Source: Ardenticatena sp. (GTDB lineage: Bacteria; Chloroflexota; Anaerolineae; Ardenticatenales; Ardenticatenaceae). From it: 33,917 bases of DNA. The DNA lies in NCBI GenBank assembly GCA_015487975.1, contig WFOS01000032.1, forward strand, positions 1 through 33,917. The letters run 5' to 3'. Made by a program: the position numbers and the translations under genes. The notes under the pieces are model-generated. The model did not search any database. It had not been told where the DNA came from and saw only the letters and a program-made list of their open reading frames with translations. This document shows positions 1 through 8,242 of this stretch, piece by piece. Position 1 is the first letter of the stretch. Every line of letters starts with the position of its first letter.

Positions 1-506
1 CCAAAGAGCGCAGCCACTATCACACCTGCGGGCAGCACCCCCAACAGATTGCCTGCCAGCATCCCCCCAAACGCCAGTGGCCACATCGTCAACATACCCA
101 CCAGGGCAGGTCCCACCAGCCCATACCCTTTCAGCAGACGTGTGTACGCCGCTGTGAGCATCAGCGCCGCCACACTTCCCACCAACGCCACCCACCCAAG
201 CCACCAGCCCACGGCCAACGCTACACCTGTCAACATCGCCGCCAATCGCCTTGCTCCTCGCATCGTCGATGCCCCCGACGGCAATGGCCGCCGAGGACGG
301 TTGACACGGTCGATGGCGACATCGTGAATATCGTTGTCCACATTCCCCCATGCCGCCAGCACAAACGCCAACACCGCAGGCAAGACCCAACGAGCGTCCC
401 ACGCGCGTTCCCCCGCCAGCGCCGCCCCAAACGGCACCAACAAAGCTGCACCGAAGGCACTATGTGCCCGCATCAGGCGCAGAAAAGCCAGCCACCGCCT
501 GCTCAT
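1..506 (-). CDS. UbiA-family prenyltransferase (partial, C-terminus beyond window)
   Basis: Reading the minus strand from the ATG at 506 gives an open frame to the window edge, about 168 residues. It carries the UbiA prenyl-diphosphate-binding signature near residues 54-70: N-D-I-H-D-x3-D followed by R-x2-R-P-x-P-S-G. Hydrophobic helices lie on both sides. Family members are integral membrane enzymes that move a polyprenyl chain from its diphosphate to an acceptor such as a quinone head group, a heme/chlorophyll-type tetrapyrrole or glycerol phosphate. The acceptor cannot be told from this fragment. The ATG overlaps the TGA of the upstream membrane protein (ATGA), so the two are probably translationally coupled. 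A polyprenyl diphosphate synthase lies at 8243-9298 and could supply the donor, but it is not in the same operon. The absence of an in-frame stop and the intact motif make a real gene very likely. Confidence 0.85.
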   Translation of the reverse strand, partial: MSRRWLAFLRLMRAHSAFGAALLVPFGAALAGERAWDARWVLPAVLAFVLAAWGNVDNDIHDVAIDRVNRPRRPLPSGASTMRGARRLAAMLTGVALAVGWWLGWVALVGSVAALMLTAAYTRLLKGYGLVGPALVGMLTMWPLAFGGMLAGNLLGVLPAGVIVAALF

Positions 507-772
507 GGCTTCCGCACCCGCCGCCACACCAGTCGCACGGCACTCCACACGAACAGATGCACCAGAGGCGCCCCCACCAACGACAACACCACCAGCCAGA
601 GCCAACGCATCGCGCGGTCTTGCGCCGGAATGCCGTACCACCAGCCAATCGACACAAGCCAGAGAGCCGCAACCCCCATCGCGGCAAACAGCGCCCAACG
701 GGCGTCATCGCGTGGTGGCAACGACAACCAGACGAGCAACGCCACAGCCAACAGGCTCACAATGAAAACCAT
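503..772 (-). CDS. Small integral membrane protein, unknown function
   Basis: This 89-residue protein is mostly hydrophobic, with about three membrane segments: residues 1-18, roughly 26-45, and 53-78. Its C-terminus is basic (R-R-V-R-K-P), which suggests a cytoplasmic tail. The ATG at 772 is preferred over the in-frame ATG at 871. A purine-rich site (GGGAGGG) lies just before 772, a plausible minus-strand promoter ends at about 795, and the upstream extension is not membrane-like. Its stop codon overlaps the start of the UbiA-type gene, so it may be an accessory subunit or merely a co-transcribed neighbour. No known family is recognised. Confidence 0.6.
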   Translation of the reverse strand: MVFIVSLLAVALLVWLSLPPRDDARWALFAAMGVAALWLVSIGWWYGIPAQDRAMRWLWLVVLSLVGAPLVHLFVWSAVRLVWRRVRKP

Positions 773-794
773 ATACCACCCTCCCAATCCTTTC

Positions 795-822
795 ACAATA
801 TTTGTCGCCTTTTGCCAGGCAA
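795..822 (-). promoter_or_regulatory. Putative sigma70-type promoter for the membrane protein/UbiA operon
   Basis: On the minus strand a TTGCCT hexamer (817-822) is followed after 16 bases by TATTGT (795-800). The start codon at 772 lies about 20 bases downstream of the -10. It overlaps the promoter of the divergent nucleotidyltransferase gene, so the two directions may compete. Assigned by consensus only. Confidence 0.35.
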
Positions 823-831
823 GACTACAAT
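802..831 (+). promoter_or_regulatory. Putative sigma70-type promoter for the nucleotidyltransferase operon
   Basis: TTGTCG (802-807) and TACAAT (826-831) are separated by 18 bases. Transcription would begin near 838, leaving a leader of about 40 bases that contains the GGAGG at 863-867. This position argues against the upstream in-frame ATG at 802 as the real start. Confidence 0.4.
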
Positions 832-876
832 GAAAGCAAGAAGCGCAAAACGAGCAATCCTTGGAGGACATTCCCC

Positions 877-3393
877 ATGCAAGCCGTCATCATGGCTGGT
901 GGAGAAGGCTCACGCCTGCGCCCACTCACCATCAACCGCCCCAAACCCATGGTTCCCCTCGTCAACAAACCCATGCTGGGACACATCTTCGATCTCTGCA
1001 AGCGTCATGGCATCACCGACCTCGTACTGACCGTGCAGTATATGGCACACTACATTCAAGATTACTACGGTGACGGCAGCGAATTCGGCTTGAACATTCG
1101 CTACTCCGTGGAAGACATCCCCCTTGGCACCGCCGGCAGCGTCCGTCAGGCTGCCGAACTGCTCAATCCCGATGAACCGTTCCTGGTCCTGAGCGGCGAC
1201 GCCCTGACCGACTTCGACCTGAGCGCCATCGTTGCGTTTCACAAACGCAAAGGGGGGCTGGCCACAGTAACCCTCACGCGCGTCAACAACCCGTTGGAAT
1301 ACGGCATCGTCATCACGGACGAAGAAGACCGTATCACGCGCTTCATCGAAAAACCAGGCTGGGCAGACGTGGTCAGCGATACGGTCAACACGGGCATCTA
1401 CGTTCTCGACCCCGAGGTGATCAATCTCATCGAAAAAGGCAGCGTCTTCGATTTCAGCCATGACCTCTTTCCCCTGCTCATCGAACGGGGCACCCCTCCC
1501 TACGGCTACGTTGCCAAGGGTTACTGGACCGACATTGGTAATCCGCAAGCCTATGTGCGTGCTACGCAAGACGTGCTGGAAGGGCGCGTGAACGTCGAAC
1601 CGCTGGGGATTTGCCTTGGCGACAACGTGTATGCGGGGGGAGAAGTCGAAATCGCGCCCGACGCACGCCTGATTGGGCCTGTGTACCTCGGCGAGGGGGT
1701 CAAACTCAAAGGGGGCGTCGTCGTAGAAGGGCCCTGCGTCATTCGGGATGGTACCGTTGTGGATGCCCGTAGCACGATCGAGCGCTCGATCATTTGGCGC
1801 AATTCCTACATCGGCGAACGCACGGAAATTCGCGGCGCCATCATCCTGCGCCAGTGTAGCATCAAATCGCGCGTCATCATCTTCGAGGGCGCTATCATCA
1901 GCGACAACGTCCACATCGAAGAAGATGCCATCATCCAGCCGAACGTCAAAATCTGGCCCGACAAAGAAGTCGAAGCAGGGGCGGTCGTCAGCAACAGCAT
2001 CATCTGGGGCACACGGGGGCGACGCACCCTCTTCGGGCGCTACGGCATCACTGGCATCGTCAACGTAGACATCACCCCCGAATTTGCCGCGAAACTTGGC
2101 GGTGCCTTTGGCGCAACCCTGCCGCGCGGGGCATCCGTCGTGCTCAACCGTGAAGCCCACAACACGCCGCGCGTCATCAAACGCGCATTGCTGAGTGGGC
2201 TTCCATCGGCTGGCGTCCACGCACTCGACATCCAAACGCAGCCCATCCCCGTCGCCCGCTACTATACCCGCACCAGCCACGCCCATGGCGGCATCCACGT
2301 GCGCCTGTCGCCCTACGACAACCGTGTCGTGGACATCAAATTTTTCGACGCCAACGGGCTCGACCTGGGACATCGCCATGAACGCAACGTCGAAACCGTT
2401 TTTCACCGTGAAGACATCCGCCGCGTGTACCTGGACGAGATTGGCCGCATCGATTACGCTACCGACGTTCAGGCACGCTACGCCCACCATTTTCTCAACA
2501 GCCTGGATCAGACGTTGTGGCCCTTGCCCAACGCCTTCGGGCAGGTGGTGATCGATTACGCCAACGCCGTTTCGACGCGGGTGCTCCCTCCCTTGCTCAC
2601 CGAACTCAACGTAGACGTGGTCGCCGTCAACGCCGACATCGACGAGCGCAAGCTCTTTCGCACGCGCGAGCAGTTTGCACAAGGCATGAACCGCCTGGCT
2701 GCCATCACCACTTCGCTAGGCATCAACTTTGGGGCACGGCTCGATGTAGGGGGCGAACGCATCTTCCTCACCGTGGACAACCGCGGGCGTCTCAACGACA
2801 TGGACGCCTTTCTCGCCATCACCAAACTCGCCTTTATGGTCTGGAAGGGATGCACCGTGGGCATTCCCAACACCGCACCACGCGCCTTCGAACAGATTGC
2901 CGAGAAGATGGGCGGCCACGTACAACGGCTCAAGAGTGACCCGCAGTCGCTCATGCTGGCAGCCGAAACAGGCACATTCGCCCTCATTGGCGATGGGGGT
3001 GGCGGGTTCATTTTCCCTGGCTTCACACCGTTTGTTGACGGAATGTTCGCAATCGCCAAAATTATGGAACTTAGCGCTCTGGCAGGGTGTCGCCTGGGTG
3101 AAATTGTGCGCGAATTGCCGACGTACCACATCGCCCATGGGCGCGTTCCGTGCCCGTGGGAACACAAAGGGGCACTTATGCGGCAACTCATCCAGCAGTA
3201 TGGCGACCAGCCGAGTGACGAAGTCCCCGAGGGTGTGCGCATTGACCTGGGTGAAGAATGGGTCCTTATCGTGCCCGACACCGACGCGCCCGCCATGCGC
3301 ATCATCGCCGAGGGGCGCACGACACACAACGCACACGAACTTGTCGATCGCTATGTAGCACTGGTCAACAGTCTGCTGCTCACCCTTGCCTGA
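877..3393 (+). CDS. Sugar-1-phosphate nucleotidyltransferase (mannose-1-phosphate guanylyltransferase-like) with degenerate phosphomannomutase domain
   Basis: This 838-residue protein has three parts. Residues 1-240 are a nucleotidyltransferase with the [11 protein letters not shown] nucleotide loop at 8-18 and the metal-binding S-G-D-A segment near 107. Residues about 245-375 are a left-handed beta-helix of hexapeptide repeats. From about 385 to the end is a phosphoglucomutase/phosphomannomutase-like region. This architecture is annotated as mannose-1-phosphate guanylyltransferase in Chloroflexota and cyanobacteria, and would make GDP-mannose or another NDP-sugar. The mutase half lacks the canonical T-A-S-H-N-P phosphoserine loop; its place (residues around 464-470) reads T-S-H-A-H-G-G, so mutase activity is doubtful. 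The ATG at 877 has GGAGG at 863-867 and begins exactly at the family's N-terminus. The next gene is a glycosyltransferase 32 bases on, consistent with glycan or polysaccharide synthesis. The exact sugar and nucleotide are not settled. Confidence 0.88.
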   Translation: MQAVIMAGGEGSRLRPLTINRPKPMVPLVNKPMLGHIFDLCKRHGITDLVLTVQYMAHYIQDYYGDGSEFGLNIRYSVEDIPLGTAGSVRQAAELLNPDEPFLVLSGDALTDFDLSAIVAFHKRKGGLATVTLTRVNNPLEYGIVITDEEDRITRFIEKPGWADVVSDTVNTGIYVLDPEVINLIEKGSVFDFSHDLFPLLIERGTPPYGYVAKGYWTDIGNPQAYVRATQDVLEGRVNVEPLGICLGDNVYAGGEVEIAPDARLIGPVYLGEGVKLKGGVVVEGPCVIRDGTVVDARSTIERSIIWRNSYIGERTEIRGAIILRQCSIKSRVIIFEGAIISDNVHIEEDAIIQPNVKIWPDKEVEAGAVVSNSIIWGTRGRRTLFGRYGITGIVNVDITPEFAAKLGGAFGATLPRGASVVLNREAHNTPRVIKRALLSGLPSAGVHALDIQTQPIPVARYYTRTSHAHGGIHVRLSPYDNRVVDIKFFDANGLDLGHRHERNVETVFHREDIRRVYLDEIGRIDYATDVQARYAHHFLNSLDQTLWPLPNAFGQVVIDYANAVSTRVLPPLLTELNVDVVAVNADIDERKLFRTREQFAQGMNRLAAITTSLGINFGARLDVGGERIFLTVDNRGRLNDMDAFLAITKLAFMVWKGCTVGIPNTAPRAFEQIAEKMGGHVQRLKSDPQSLMLAAETGTFALIGDGGGGFIFPGFTPFVDGMFAIAKIMELSALAGCRLGEIVRELPTYHIAHGRVPCPWEHKGALMRQLIQQYGDQPSDEVPEGVRIDLGEEWVLIVPDTDAPAMRIIAEGRTTHNAHELVDRYVALVNSLLLTLA

Positions 3394-3425
3394 GCGAATG
3401 ACGAAGCAAAGAGGCTCGTTCATCA

Positions 3426-4733
3426 ATGCATATCGTAGAACTGCAACCAAAAGATACGACGTTTGTACTTTTGTCGTTCGAAGGGCCAGACCTCTATTCG
3501 CTCGCAGGCGGACTTGGGGTTCGCGTCAGCGAACTGGCCCGCACACTGGCAACACTGGGCTACGAAACCCATCTCTTTTTCGTAGGCGACCCCAGCAAGC
3601 CTGATCGTGAACGCGACGCCACGCTGCCACTGACCTTGTGGCGCGTCGCACAAGAAGTCAGTCGGCGGTTTCCCACAGGTGTGTATGCCGGCGAACACCA
3701 GAAGCACGCGGTGTACACCAGCGTGACCCCCTACCTTGTCATCGAGCGGGTCGTCGAAGCCGCTGTGGCGCAACACAAGCATGTCATCATCATGGGCGAA
3801 GAATGGCACACCAGCGAAACCATGTGTGTGCTTCATGAGCGGCTCATCGAAAACAATCTGCGCCACGCTGTCATCATGCTCTGGAACGCCAACAACATCT
3901 TCGGCTTCGAGCAAATCAACTGGCAATGCCTGCAAGAAGCCGCATACATCACCGCCGTCAGCCGCTACATGAAACTGCGCATGTGGGAATACGGTCTCAA
4001 TCCGCTCATCATTCCAAACGGTGTCCCCGAACGCTTCCTCGACCCTGTGCGTACCGACCTGTCCCAATCGTTGCAAGACATCGCCCGAGAACGCCTGCTG
4101 CTGACCAAAACTGCCCGCTACGACCCAAGCAAAAACTGGATCCAAGCCATTCACGCCGTTGCGCGGCTCAAAGCCCTGGGGTTGCATCCTCTCTTGCTGG
4201 CACGCGGGGGGCTGGAACCCTACGGGGGTGTCATCTGGAACGAAGCCCACATGCTCAACCTGCGCCATGTCCGCCTGACACTGCATCGCCCCACGGCCGA
4301 GGAAGCCCTGTACCACATACGCCTCTGCGCCGACGAAGCAGACGTGCTCGAACTGGACTTCTACGTCCCCGAAACCCTCCTGCGGGCTGCCTTCCACGCC
4401 AGTCACGCCGTGCTGGCGAACAGTGGCCACGAACCTTTCGGGCTGGTGGGACTCGAAACAATGGCCGTGGGGGGCGTTGCCTTTACCGGCTCAACAGGCG
4501 AAGATTACGCCCAACACTGGCACAACGCCATCATGCTGGACACATCCGACCCCATGGAAATCGTGGGGAACCTGCTCTACCTGCAAGAACATCCCGAACT
4601 GGAACAGACCTTGCGGCGGAACGGTCCAGTCACAGCCCGCTTCTACCTGTGGGAGCGTGTTGTCGAAACATTACGCAGCAAGGTGCGCCATCTGCTGCTG
4701 GAAAACAACTGGTCATCGGGAGTAGGAGCCTGA
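3426..4733 (+). CDS. GT-B glycosyltransferase (GT4/GT5-like)
   Basis: This 435-residue protein looks like a retaining GT-B glycosyltransferase. The N-terminus has a starch/glycogen-synthase-like segment, L-A-G-G-L-G-V-R-V-S-E-L-A-R (residues about 26-39), where the nucleotide-sugar glycine loop sits. The C-terminal half contains E-P-F-G-L-V-G-L-E (near 338-346), the E-x7-E motif that binds the donor in GT4/GT5 enzymes. It has no signal peptide or membrane helix and should act in the cytoplasm or at the inner membrane face. It follows the NDP-sugar synthase by 32 bases, so that enzyme may supply its donor. The acceptor is unknown: polysaccharide, glycolipid and glycogen-like glucan are all possible. 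Confidence 0.8.
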   Translation: MHIVELQPKDTTFVLLSFEGPDLYSLAGGLGVRVSELARTLATLGYETHLFFVGDPSKPDRERDATLPLTLWRVAQEVSRRFPTGVYAGEHQKHAVYTSVTPYLVIERVVEAAVAQHKHVIIMGEEWHTSETMCVLHERLIENNLRHAVIMLWNANNIFGFEQINWQCLQEAAYITAVSRYMKLRMWEYGLNPLIIPNGVPERFLDPVRTDLSQSLQDIARERLLLTKTARYDPSKNWIQAIHAVARLKALGLHPLLLARGGLEPYGGVIWNEAHMLNLRHVRLTLHRPTAEEALYHIRLCADEADVLELDFYVPETLLRAAFHASHAVLANSGHEPFGLVGLETMAVGGVAFTGSTGEDYAQHWHNAIMLDTSDPMEIVGNLLYLQEHPELEQTLRRNGPVTARFYLWERVVETLRSKVRHLLLENNWSSGVGA

Positions 4734-4735
4734 CC

Positions 4736-5044
4736 ATGCATGCCATTCTCTATACTCGTACCGACTGTACACTGTGCGACAAAGCCGCACACATTCTCGA
4801 ACGGCTTGCCGCCGAAGGCCTGTTGACCTGGGAAAAGCGTGACATCGAGGCTTCGCCTGCGCTGACCGCCGCCTTCGACGACCGTATTCCCGTCGTGGAA
4901 CTGGTAGGCGGGCCACGTTTCGAAGGCTGCATTAGCGAGTTTCGCCTGCGCAAAGCACTGGCAGCCCATCACGACAACGTAAGCAATACCATGCAAACAT
5001 CGTCTCCATTGACAGAGACAAAGACCAAGGAGTCATACCGATGA
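4736..5044 (+). CDS. Glutaredoxin-like (thioredoxin-fold, DUF836-type) protein
   Basis: This 102-residue protein has the compact fold and active site of the glutaredoxin-like DUF836 group. A beta strand (I-L-Y-T-R-T-D) runs into a C-T-L-C redox motif at residues 11-14. Further on comes a segment ending in R-I-P-V-V-E-L, containing the conserved cis-Pro. The start at 4736 lies two bases after the glycosyltransferase stop and has AGGAG upstream. The stop TGA overlaps the ATG of the CcdA gene, so the two are coupled. CcdA carries electrons across the membrane from thioredoxin-fold partners, so this small protein could be its cytoplasmic donor or a general disulfide reductant. The last 20 residues are polar and probably disordered. 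Confidence 0.8.
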   Translation: MHAILYTRTDCTLCDKAAHILERLAAEGLLTWEKRDIEASPALTAAFDDRIPVVELVGGPRFEGCISEFRLRKALAAHHDNVSNTMQTSSPLTETKTKESYR

Positions 5045-5775
5045 TGGCAACTGACCTCTCACCATTGTTCATTGGAAGCGCCTTTGTGGCGGGTATTCTC
5101 TCGTTTCTATCTCCCTGTGTTCTCCCGCTCGTCCCCGTCTATCTGGGTTATCTCACAGGCTCACTCAACCCCAACGAAGTCGACCGTCGCACACTGCTCA
5201 CCCACGGCAGTGCATTCATCATTGGCTTTGCGAGCATCTTCACCGTACTAGGGGCCTCTGTCGGGCTGATTGGCTTCGCCCTGCAAGACCGCGTTCCCCT
5301 GCTTGTCCGCATTGGCGGGCTGGTGGTCATTCTCATGGGGTTGCACCTGTTGGGTGTCATCCGCATTCCGTGGCTCTACATGGAAAAACGGTTCGACATG
5401 GACCAGGTCGCCCGCGAACCGAACATCCTGACATCCTACACCCTGGGGATTGTCTTTGGGGCTGGCTGGACACCATGCGTGGGCCCAGTCCTGAGTGCGA
5501 TTTTGGGGCTGGCCTACACGAGCGGTACCGCCCTGCAAGGGGCCTTCTTGCTGGCTGTCTATTCGGCGGGGTTGGGCATTCCCTTTTTGCTTTCTGCACT
5601 GGGGGCAAAACATATCCTCGAACGGTTGCGGCCTGGCGCTTGGCTGCGCCGTATCGAACAGGCAAGTGGCCTGCTACTGATTGCGGTGGGCCTACTCCTC
5701 CTGAGCAACCGCATGACCGTGCTCAATAGCTATCTCATCCGCCTCACCCCCGACTGGTTGCTGAACCTGCTCTAA
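5041..5775 (+). CDS. ccdA: CcdA/DsbD-family transmembrane thiol-disulfide carrier
   Basis: This 244-residue protein has six predicted membrane helices and the two hallmark cysteines of the CcdA/DsbD core: S-P-C-V-L-P-L-V-P in the first helix (Cys near residue 26) and W-T-P-C-V-G-P (Cys near 147). These cysteines form a transient disulfide that passes reducing power from cytoplasmic thioredoxin to extracytoplasmic partners, for example for cytochrome c maturation. ATGATG gives two possible starts one codon apart; the first overlaps the stop of the glutaredoxin-like gene, and AAGGAG lies about 10 bases upstream. No CcsA, CcsB or ResA gene is in the window. It is the last gene of the operon, with a strong hairpin 40 bases downstream. 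Confidence 0.92.
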   Translation: MMATDLSPLFIGSAFVAGILSFLSPCVLPLVPVYLGYLTGSLNPNEVDRRTLLTHGSAFIIGFASIFTVLGASVGLIGFALQDRVPLLVRIGGLVVILMGLHLLGVIRIPWLYMEKRFDMDQVAREPNILTSYTLGIVFGAGWTPCVGPVLSAILGLAYTSGTALQGAFLLAVYSAGLGIPFLLSALGAKHILERLRPGAWLRRIEQASGLLLIAVGLLLLSNRMTVLNSYLIRLTPDWLLNLL

Positions 5776-5815
5776 CAGCCATCCCTGCGCGACAATGGCG
5801 TCGCGTGTTGGATGC

Positions 5816-5846
5816 GCGGGCACGCCCTCGGGTGTGCCCGCTTTTT
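5816..5846 (+). terminator. Rho-independent terminator after ccdA
   Basis: An 8-bp GC-rich stem, GCGGGCAC (5816-5823) with GTGCCCGC (5834-5841), encloses a 10-base loop and is followed by five T. It closes the operon that begins at 877. Confidence 0.8.
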
Positions 5847-5883
5847 CTCTTTGCCTCCTACTCGCTCATTGCGCACACTGCGC

Positions 5884-5889
5884 TATAAT
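5884..5889 (+). promoter_or_regulatory. Consensus -10 element (TATAAT) upstream of the rRNA methyltransferase gene
   Basis: A perfect TATAAT lies 36 bases before the ATG at 5925, just after the ccdA terminator. No good -35 hexamer lies at the usual distance: the nearest TTG-type hexamer (5869-5874) is only 9 bases away. Either the promoter is -10 dominated or it needs an activator. Confidence 0.45.
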
Positions 5890-5924
5890 CGCGCTGACAG
5901 AGCCTATTAGCGAGCCAGCCGACC

Positions 5925-7109
5925 ATGAAGAGAACCATCACACTCAAACCAAGACGTGAAAAGTCGGTTCGACACCGTCATCCGTGGCTGTTCAGTGGCG
6001 CGATTGCCCATGCCGAGGCCGAGGCAGGCGACATCGTGGACATCCTCGACCATCGGGGGCGCTGGCTGGCACGCGGCTACTACAACCCCGCCTCGCAAAT
6101 TGCCGTGCGCTTGCTCACATTCGACCCCGACGAACAGGTAGATGCCACGTTCTGGCGTCGCCGTCTGGAACGAGCCTTTGCCCGCCGACGTGCGCCCCTC
6201 ATTCCCAACGAGACGACTGCCTACCGCCTGGTGAATGCCGAATCGGACGGGCTTCCAGGGCTGATTGTAGACCGCTATGGGGATTTTTTTGTGCTGCAAA
6301 GCCTCACGTTGGGCATCGAGCGCCACAAAGCCACCATCGTAGACGCTCTGGCCGAACTAGCCACGCCGCGCGGCATCTATGAACGTAGTGATGAAGACGT
6401 GCGCCGCCTGGAAGGGCTGCTCCCCACGGCGGGCACCCTGTGGGGGGAAACGCCCCCCACACCGCTTCGCATCAGCGAGCATGGGTTGGCGTTCTGGGTA
6501 GACATCGCTCACGGGCATAAAACGGGCTTCTACCTCGACCAGCGCGACAATCGCGCCCTGGCACAACGATTGGCAGCTGGCCGGCGCGTGCTCAACTGCT
6601 TCTCCTACACAGGTGGGTTTACCGTGGCAGCACTGGCGGGGGGTGCGACCGCCACCATCAGCGTGGATAGCAGCGCCGGGGCCTTGACGCTGGCACGTGA
6701 AAACATCGCGCTCAACGGCTTCGACAACGCCGACAACACCTTCATCGAAGGCAACGTCTTCGAAATCTTGCGAGCATTTCGCGATCGTGGCGAGCAATTC
6801 GATCTCATCGTGCTCGACCCGCCCAAATTCGCCTACACGCGCCAGCAAATCGAATCCGCCGCCCGTGGCTACAAGGACATCAACCGCCTGGCGTTGCTCT
6901 TACTCGCACCAGGTGGTATCCTGATGACATTCTCATGTTCGGGGCTGGTCTCGGCTGAATTGTTCCAACAAATCGTTTTCAGCGCGGCCCTCGATGCGAA
7001 ACGCGAGACGCACATTGTCGCCCGTATGACACAAGCATCCGACCACCCCGTGGCACTCACGTTTCCAGAAAGTGCCTATCTCAAAGGGTTGGTCTGCCTG
7101 GTGAGTTGA
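5925..7109 (+). CDS. rlmI: Class I rRNA methyltransferase, RlmI-like (23S rRNA m5C)
   Basis: This 394-residue protein has the layout of the RlmI/YccW family. A PUA RNA-binding domain occupies residues about 1-75, followed by a linker domain and a Rossmann-fold SAM methyltransferase domain from about 185. Landmarks are K-T-G-F-Y-L-D-Q-R-D-N-R before motif I, the SAM loop N-C-F-S-Y-T-G-G-F, D-P-P-K-F-A (motif IV, near 305-310) and F-S-C-S-G with the Cys expected in m5C enzymes. E. coli RlmI methylates C1962 of 23S rRNA. The length matches the family (about 395). The start is fixed by alignment with the PUA domain; the upstream Shine-Dalgarno is weak. The next gene begins 25 bases on, so they may be co-transcribed. 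Confidence 0.9.
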   Translation: MKRTITLKPRREKSVRHRHPWLFSGAIAHAEAEAGDIVDILDHRGRWLARGYYNPASQIAVRLLTFDPDEQVDATFWRRRLERAFARRRAPLIPNETTAYRLVNAESDGLPGLIVDRYGDFFVLQSLTLGIERHKATIVDALAELATPRGIYERSDEDVRRLEGLLPTAGTLWGETPPTPLRISEHGLAFWVDIAHGHKTGFYLDQRDNRALAQRLAAGRRVLNCFSYTGGFTVAALAGGATATISVDSSAGALTLARENIALNGFDNADNTFIEGNVFEILRAFRDRGEQFDLIVLDPPKFAYTRQQIESAARGYKDINRLALLLLAPGGILMTFSCSGLVSAELFQQIVFSAALDAKRETHIVARMTQASDHPVALTFPESAYLKGLVCLVS

Positions 7110-7134
7110 AAGCAAAACAGGCCGTTTCATCCCG

Positions 7135-8220
7135 ATGAGCGAACACACACCTGAGCCAGCACAAACACCAGAATCAGAATCGGACGCCGTACCCACAACA
7201 ACCGAGCAGGCGGACGTCTGGCATTATCGGGGCTATCATCTGCGCCCAAGCGAGTTTGCCACCGCCATGGTACACTTCTACCGTGGCGAAATGTCACGTG
7301 CCAATGTCTGGCGTCAGCGCCTCGATAGCACAACCAACTGGGCGGTTGTCACCACTGGCGCAACGCTCTCGTTTGCGTTCAGCGCTCCCAACAACATACA
7401 CATTCTCATTCCCATCAACACACTGCTCATCACGCTCTTTCTCATCATCGAAGCCCGCCGCTATCGCTACTATGAACTCTGGTCGTACCGCCTGCGCCTG
7501 CTGGAAACCGACCTTTTCGCCGCCATGCTCGTTCCCCCATTCGAACCACGCCCCAAATGGGCAACACTGCTCGCCGAATCGCTGCTGACCCCCCATTTCA
7601 CCATCAGCATTTGGGAAGCGATCGGGCGACGATTTCGCCGCAACTACCAGTACATCTATATCGTGCTGGCATTCACCTGGTGCATCAAAATCTACCTGCA
7701 CCCGTTCCCACTCCAATCGTGGGATGCGTTTCTGCGCCGCGCGGCTGTTGGCCCTATACCAGGTGAAGTCATTCTGGCGGCGGGCATCCTCTTCAACGCT
7801 ACTATTTTTGCGATTGGTTGGCTCACCACAGGGCTGACGCAAGCGTCTGGCGAAGTGCTACAACCCTCGGACTTGCCACTCCCAGCCCGCCTGGCGCACC
7901 GCCTAGGCGAACTGGCCACCAATCTCATCGAAGATGGGGCGCCAGCCCTCTTTCAGCCCCACGACCAGATTGCCTACATCATCACCGACAAAGGCGAAGA
8001 GGTGGCGCAGCTCATCCTCAATCGCCTGGGGCGTGGCGTCACTGCCCTGCGGGGGACAGGCATGTACACAGGCAAAGAGCGCGCCATTTTGCTGGTTGCC
8101 GTCCATCCTGAACAGGTGCGCGAACTCAAACGCTCCGTTTACACTGCCGATCCGAACGCCTTTTTGATTCTGAATCCAGCGCATGAAGTGGTGGGGCGGG
8201 GGTTCCAAGCGCCAAGTTGA
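7135..8220 (+). CDS. DUF2270 membrane protein fused to a DUF2179-like C-terminal domain
   Basis: This 361-residue protein starts with a polar tail. A DUF2270-type region follows, recognisable by F-Y-R-G-E-M-S-R-A-N-x-W-R-Q-R-L-D-x-T-T-N-W-A-V and later E-A-R-R-Y-R-Y-Y-E-L-W-S-Y-R. Four membrane helices are placed at about residues 65-80, 85-103, 175-192 and 215-235. The last 85 residues resemble the ferredoxin-like DUF2179 domain found at the C-terminus of YitT-type proteins (I-T-D-K-G-E-E-V with G-x-T-x-L-x-G-x-G-M-Y-T-G-K-E-R). That domain is thought to act as a cytoplasmic regulator. The molecular function of DUF2270 is not known. The ATG at 7135 has little Shine-Dalgarno, so the start is moderately sure. 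Confidence 0.75.
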   Translation: MSEHTPEPAQTPESESDAVPTTTEQADVWHYRGYHLRPSEFATAMVHFYRGEMSRANVWRQRLDSTTNWAVVTTGATLSFAFSAPNNIHILIPINTLLITLFLIIEARRYRYYELWSYRLRLLETDLFAAMLVPPFEPRPKWATLLAESLLTPHFTISIWEAIGRRFRRNYQYIYIVLAFTWCIKIYLHPFPLQSWDAFLRRAAVGPIPGEVILAAGILFNATIFAIGWLTTGLTQASGEVLQPSDLPLPARLAHRLGELATNLIEDGAPALFQPHDQIAYIITDKGEEVAQLILNRLGRGVTALRGTGMYTGKERAILLVAVHPEQVRELKRSVYTADPNAFLILNPAHEVVGRGFQAPS

Positions 8221-8242
8221 ACCGACAGAGCGAGGATCCACG

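Noticed and set aside
350..1030. Plus-strand open frames before the nucleotidyltransferase
   Set aside because: They are antisense to the UbiA-type and small membrane protein genes and are rich in His, Pro and Thr, as expected for shadows.
910..2682. Minus-strand open frame of 590 residues opposite the nucleotidyltransferase
   Set aside because: It is a shadow of a well-recognised plus-strand gene; its composition (many Asp, Val, Phe, Ala) is what the complement of that gene's codons gives, and it has no family motif.
3391..5044. UGA stops of the early genes as possible selenocysteine codons, given selB in the window
   Set aside because: The sequence after the TGA stops examined does not continue a protein family and is soon closed or overlapped by the next gene's start; no Sec-type C-x-x-U motif was seen.
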